Shown piece by piece: positions 60,574 to 64,000 of a stretch of DNA of 64,000 nucleotides. Position 1 is the stretch's first letter. Each line of letters begins with the position of its first letter. The DNA lies in contig NC_041782.1 of the NCBI RefSeq assembly GCF_900090045.1, positions 1,707,001 through 1,771,000 on the forward strand, read 5' to 3'. The notes under the pieces are model-generated. The model searched no databases, was not told where the DNA came from, and worked only from the letters and a program-made list of their open reading frames with translations. The position numbers and the translations under genes are program-made. Source of the DNA: Plasmodium malariae (lineage: Eukaryota; Apicomplexa; Aconoidasida; Haemosporida; Plasmodiidae).

Positions 60574-61002
60574 TATTTATTTATCCATTTATCCCTTTTT
60601 AAATGATTACCTCTATAAAAGTAGGCTTGTGAATGTTAATTGTATTTTCCCTTTTTACAAATCTTTCGCATTTAATTTATTTTTAATAATCCTTCATAGG
60701 CCTGCATAAGCCAGGAAAAATCTGCAATTCATTGAATGCCCACGTTGATGATTACCTTTTCATACATTCTGAGGCTGAAAACGTTTACTCGATACTTTTC
60801 TGCTTCTTCTTATTCTCTACCCTTTTTACCAGTTTGGCAGTACAATCAGCTTCTCACACCCGTACCATCTGCTTGTCTTATTTTCCACTGAGAGTATTCG
60901 TACAAATATATTTAGGATGTTAAAAAAAGGAGGTAGATGAGATTACACCACTAAGTTTGCTAATGGTACATATGACACGTTACAGCAATATTAAAAGTTA
61001 AT
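58465..61002. other. Intergenic with two coding-like islands
   Basis: Mostly poly-A/T and (TA)n. Island 1, about 59455-59697 (+), is open throughout; it includes ELKREEDCFEKNTSPPKNCL and ends QQCSNERAYLGII, while a third frame reads MFKRKGVPGDYIIYLPLL. Island 2, 60700-60923 (+), follows ATCCTTCATAG and is open for 74 codons (LHKPGKICNSLNAHVDDYLF, then a hydrophobic run and ASHTRTICLSYFPL) to a stop 80 bp before the helicase start. The minus strand of island 2 also splits into phase-matched exon-like pieces (YRVNVFSLRMYEK joined to IFPGLCRPMKDY). Strand and structure unresolved. Confidence 0.3.
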
Positions 61003-64000
61003 ATGAAATGTAACAACACGATAGGTAAGAAAAGAAGGTATACAGTCAAGCCAAATCATTTAAACACATTAACCAAAAAGAGGTTCTCATACTGTTATAA
61101 CGACCATATTGATAATGATAAAGGAATGGTATATCAAAAAAAGATAAATCAAGATTTACATAAAATGAATTCATCAAAAAGGATTAATAGATGTGCTAAT
61201 GGGAAGAACAAGGAAATAGAAGAAATACAATTTTTTAAAAGACCCATAGGAAGTAATACTGCAATAAAAGAAAACGCATATTATAATAGAGATGAAGATA
61301 TTATTAGATATAAAGAAAAGTACATGTGTGAAAATGATGATGCAAATAATGATAATGGTATCTGTGATGGCAATGATGACAGTGGCAAAAATTTATCCTA
61401 CAAACAAATTTATTATAAATACAGTAATTACGATCCATGTAACGACCATTTGAAACACTCATATAATACAAATAGTGTGCACAGTACAAATGGATGTTAC
61501 GTGGTGAAAAGTGTTCACATGATGGACGGTAAACATATAGACAATAATGATAATAACAGTTACAATGGGAATGAATGTAGAAGTAATAAATATAAAGGAA
61601 CGAATTCTAATCCCTTTTTCAGTGTTGTGAACGGGGCTCAGTCTCTGAAGGAAAACAGTATGAACAGTACGCGGATAAATGCATCTGATGTTAGGGGGAG
61701 TGATGTGCACAATAATAATAGGAGTAGTAACAGTTTTATTGGCAATAGCATCGATAAGAATAGTGATAAGCATAACCCAGTTGAGGTGAACTGTTCAGAA
61801 CCCAATAACAACGTAAAGGGGGAGGATTATATATTGCAGGATAGCAGAAACGACAATTTGTATTTTTTTGAAAATGAAGAATATGAACTAGTTAGGAAAA
61901 ATATTGAGGAAAGTAGAAATATTGAGGAAAGTAGAAATCGAGCTGACGATTTATCACATCTAGTTGATAAAACAATGGAGGATGGTATACGAAAGAATAA
62001 TGATCATTTGAAAAAAATAGAAGGGGGATGTACAACAAATGACAAAGTAAATTATGCAATGGATAACGGTAGTTATAAAGACGGTTGTAATGGAAACCAT
62101 AATGAGGATGATTATTATAATTATGTACAAAATAATGAGGAAAGAGAACTTAATTATGAGCATAACATGAATAATCTCCTTAATTATAATTACGGTGGTG
62201 TTTATAATGAAAATTGTTCACTGCCAAAAAGTTATAAGAATGACTCGGGGAAGTATAACAATTATAACTGTATTTATGAAAATTATAATAGCAAGTACGG
62301 ACAGAGTTATGCTAAAGGTATTGAGGGGAATGATGATCCTAAGCATGAAGCATACAAACGAATTTCCCCATTAAGGCGTAATACAGCAAATAGAACTACT
62401 GATGAAAATATGATGTGTAATGAGTGGGAGAGAGATGATTTATCTTTTCATTGCCAGCCATATGAAGCAGTTAGTAATGAGAGAAAGGTAAAAGGAAGTT
62501 TAGGTATACACGCAGATAACAGTTGGAATTATCGCCCTAACAGGCCTAATCAGACAAATCAGCATCATAATAGGCCATATCAGCCTAATCTACCTTACCT
62601 TCATCGGCATTCCTATGAGCATAAAACGAAACAGGGAAACTACAACAGGGACTCAAGAAGACACAGTAAATATGACAGAGACTCAGAAAGGTGCATATCC
62701 AATTTTGAAGCAAGCGATGGGACTGGAAATAGGAATGGAAATGGACATAGAGATAGAGAAAATAAAACAAGAAGAAAGGATAACAGAATAGGGGGTAAAT
62801 ATCGAAATGGTTATGTAAATTATAGGCATGGAAACAGTATGTATTATAAAGAGGCAGACAGTAACTGTAATGGTAGTAGCACTATCCACAGGAGCAGCTG
62901 CTATGATAATAATAGCAAGAGGGATATTCAAAGGAATGCCCTTCACAGGGGCAGTAGTGCATGTTCACCGAGAGCGAACAATGCTCCATTTGCAAACATT
63001 GAAGGGGATGATGTTTGCGAATCAGATCCCCCTCATTTGGTAGATGAACATATAAAGGAAAATAAAAATTGTTTAGTTAGAAAGAAAATATTGTTGACTG
63101 AAGATATTAGAAATAATGCTCAAAAGAATATAGAGAGATTGTCGATTTACAAATTGAGAGAAGATATCTTAAGGATGGTAGAAGCAAATGACATTACGTT
63201 TATTCATGGTGAAACGGGGTCAGGTAAATCTACATGTGTTCCGAGATTTTTACTAGAAGATATTTTAAAAAAAAATAAAAAAAAAATAAATATTATTGTA
63301 ACTGAGCCAAGAAGAATTGCTTGTATAGCTTTATCAAAAATATTATCAGAACTGACTAATGAAAAGTTAGGTGGTAAGATAGGATATAGAATATCAGGTG
63401 AATCTTTATATGACCCCGAGAAAACTGTTATCACATATATAACTATAGGGTATTTATTTAAACTATTTTTGCATCATAAAAATATATACAAAAGGTTTAC
63501 ACATGTAATTATTGATGAAATACATGATCGAAGTATACTCTTAGATATTGTATTATTATTTATAAAATTATATTTACATAATAAGGATAAGGAGGAGCAC
63601 ATGTTTAAATTAATTATTATGTCAGCAACTATGCAGAGAGATTTATTTTATTCCTACTTCCAGCATGATAATATAAAGATGGATAGCATATTTATAGGTA
63701 CGAAAATTTATAATATAGATACATTTTACATAGAAGATATTATAGAATACGCAAGGAAGGGCATGAGCAATGCTAGTGTTGCAAGCAGCAGTGGTGGTGA
63801 TGGAAGTGGTAACGGCATTGTTGATGATACAGAAGACACGAAGACGGAGCATGTGCACGAAAGAGTAATAGAGTACATCCTTAGAAAAAAGAATTATACA
63901 AAGCTGGAGCTGTCGAAAAATTCAGAAATGTTGTTATACAAAATAAAAAATGAATATGATAAGAATATACACATGTTTAATAATAAAAATTTGATTCATT
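61003..64000 (+). CDS. DHX57: DEAH-family RNA helicase, DHX57-like (3' part outside window)
   Basis: ATP-dependent SF2 RNA helicase. One open frame from ATG at 61003 to the window end, 999 codons so far. Residues 1-700 are disordered, Asn/Asp/Ser-rich (GNGHRDRENKTRRKDNR-like basic patches). The helicase core starts at about 690 (RLSIYKLREDILRMVEAND). Motif I is GETGSGKST (736-744), motif Ia TEPRRIA, motif II DEIH (838-841), motif III SAT in IIMSATMQRDLFYSYF. An inserted Ser/Gly-rich loop follows (63765-63830). Motifs IV-VI, the winged helix, HA2 and OB domains lie beyond the window. The long disordered N-terminus and position in remembered gene order suggest DHX57, but DHX29 or DHX36 types share these motifs. 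Being a single uninterrupted frame for 3 kb, the start is well fixed; upstream in-frame codons soon stop. Confidence 0.88.
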   Translation, partial: MKCNNTIGKKRRYTVKPNHLNTLTKKRFSYCYNDHIDNDKGMVYQKKINQDLHKMNSSKRINRCANGKNKEIEEIQFFKRPIGSNTAIKENAYYNRDEDIIRYKEKYMCENDDANNDNGICDGNDDSGKNLSYKQIYYKYSNYDPCNDHLKHSYNTNSVHSTNGCYVVKSVHMMDGKHIDNNDNNSYNGNECRSNKYKGTNSNPFFSVVNGAQSLKENSMNSTRINASDVRGSDVHNNNRSSNSFIGNSIDKNSDKHNPVEVNCSEPNNNVKGEDYILQDSRNDNLYFFENEEYELVRKNIEESRNIEESRNRADDLSHLVDKTMEDGIRKNNDHLKKIEGGCTTNDKVNYAMDNGSYKDGCNGNHNEDDYYNYVQNNEERELNYEHNMNNLLNYNYGGVYNENCSLPKSYKNDSGKYNNYNCIYENYNSKYGQSYAKGIEGNDDPKHEAYKRISPLRRNTANRTTDENMMCNEWERDDLSFHCQPYEAVSNERKVKGSLGIHADNSWNYRPNRPNQTNQHHNRPYQPNLPYLHRHSYEHKTKQGNYNRDSRRHSKYDRDSERCISNFEASDGTGNRNGNGHRDRENKTRRKDNRIGGKYRNGYVNYRHGNSMYYKEADSNCNGSSTIHRSSCYDNNSKRDIQRNALHRGSSACSPRANNAPFANIEGDDVCESDPPHLVDEHIKENKNCLVRKKILLTEDIRNNAQKNIERLSIYKLREDILRMVEANDITFIHGETGSGKSTCVPRFLLEDILKKNKKKINIIVTEPRRIACIALSKILSELTNEKLGGKIGYRISGESLYDPEKTVITYITIGYLFKLFLHHKNIYKRFTHVIIDEIHDRSILLDIVLLFIKLYLHNKDKEEHMFKLIIMSATMQRDLFYSYFQHDNIKMDSIFIGTKIYNIDTFYIEDIIEYARKGMSNASVASSSGGDGSGNGIVDDTEDTKTEHVHERVIEYILRKKNYTKLELSKNSEMLLYKIKNEYDKNIHMFNNKNLIH

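Noticed and set aside
60403..60709. Tyr-Ile-rich frames
   Set aside because: (TA)n dinucleotide translations; the same applies to frames at 43311-43595, 43945-44148 and 53886-54144.

Overview
The window is nuclear DNA of a malaria parasite (Plasmodium). The evidence is a very AT-rich sequence with long poly-A/T and (TA)n tracts between genes, short GT-AG introns with pyrimidine-rich ends, Asn/Lys/Asp-rich low-complexity insertions in proteins, and parasite-specific gene types: a multi-exon plasmepsin, a giant orphan kinase and an apicoplast-targeted tRNA synthetase. From memory, the gene order resembles P. falciparum chromosome 3 between plasmepsin VI and the DHX57-like helicase. I could not check this. 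I cannot name the species; the minisatellites suggest a non-falciparum lineage.

Layout. 1-1336 (-): 5' part of plasmepsin VI. 2140-3244 (-): small four-exon hypothetical gene. 3495-5361 (-): OST1/ribophorin I. 5560-7550 (+): candidate small multi-exon gene, structure unresolved. 7.6-9.7 kb: minisatellites. 9731-9976 (+): SPEC3/Stum-like membrane protein. 11804-23005 (-): giant orphan kinase with degenerate catalytic motifs; an upstream exon supplies its missing start. 23-31.9 kb: long gene-poor stretch holding a small three-exon gene (25533-25908, -). 31930-35668 (+): PI3/4-kinase family gene with a ubiquitin-like N-terminus. 37950-42164 (-): apicoplast-type valyl-tRNA synthetase. 42642-42968 (-): another small three-exon gene. 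44529-47267 (+): SRRM1-like PWI/RS splicing factor. 48035-49046 (-): two-TM protein. 50206-52533 (-): Asn-rich hypothetical. 54068-54397 (-): small two-TM protein. 54892-55603 (-): TRAPPC4 (5' end unresolved). 57286-58464 (+): eIF3 subunit K. 61003-64000 (+): DHX57-like helicase, cut by the window end.

These are mostly unlinked housekeeping functions (ER glycosylation, vesicle tethering, splicing, translation, lipid signalling, apicoplast translation), each with its own promoter; I see no operon-like or mobile unit. The most notable items are small intron-split genes in supposedly empty DNA. Their exons are too short for ORF-length filters but join with consistent reading phase. About twenty-five minisatellites, most with their own unit, lie in introns, intergenic DNA and the kinase reading frame. 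I found no convincing tRNA, rRNA, CRISPR array or transposon. Exon joins were inferred by eye from frame, splice-site consensus and protein character, with no transcript data.
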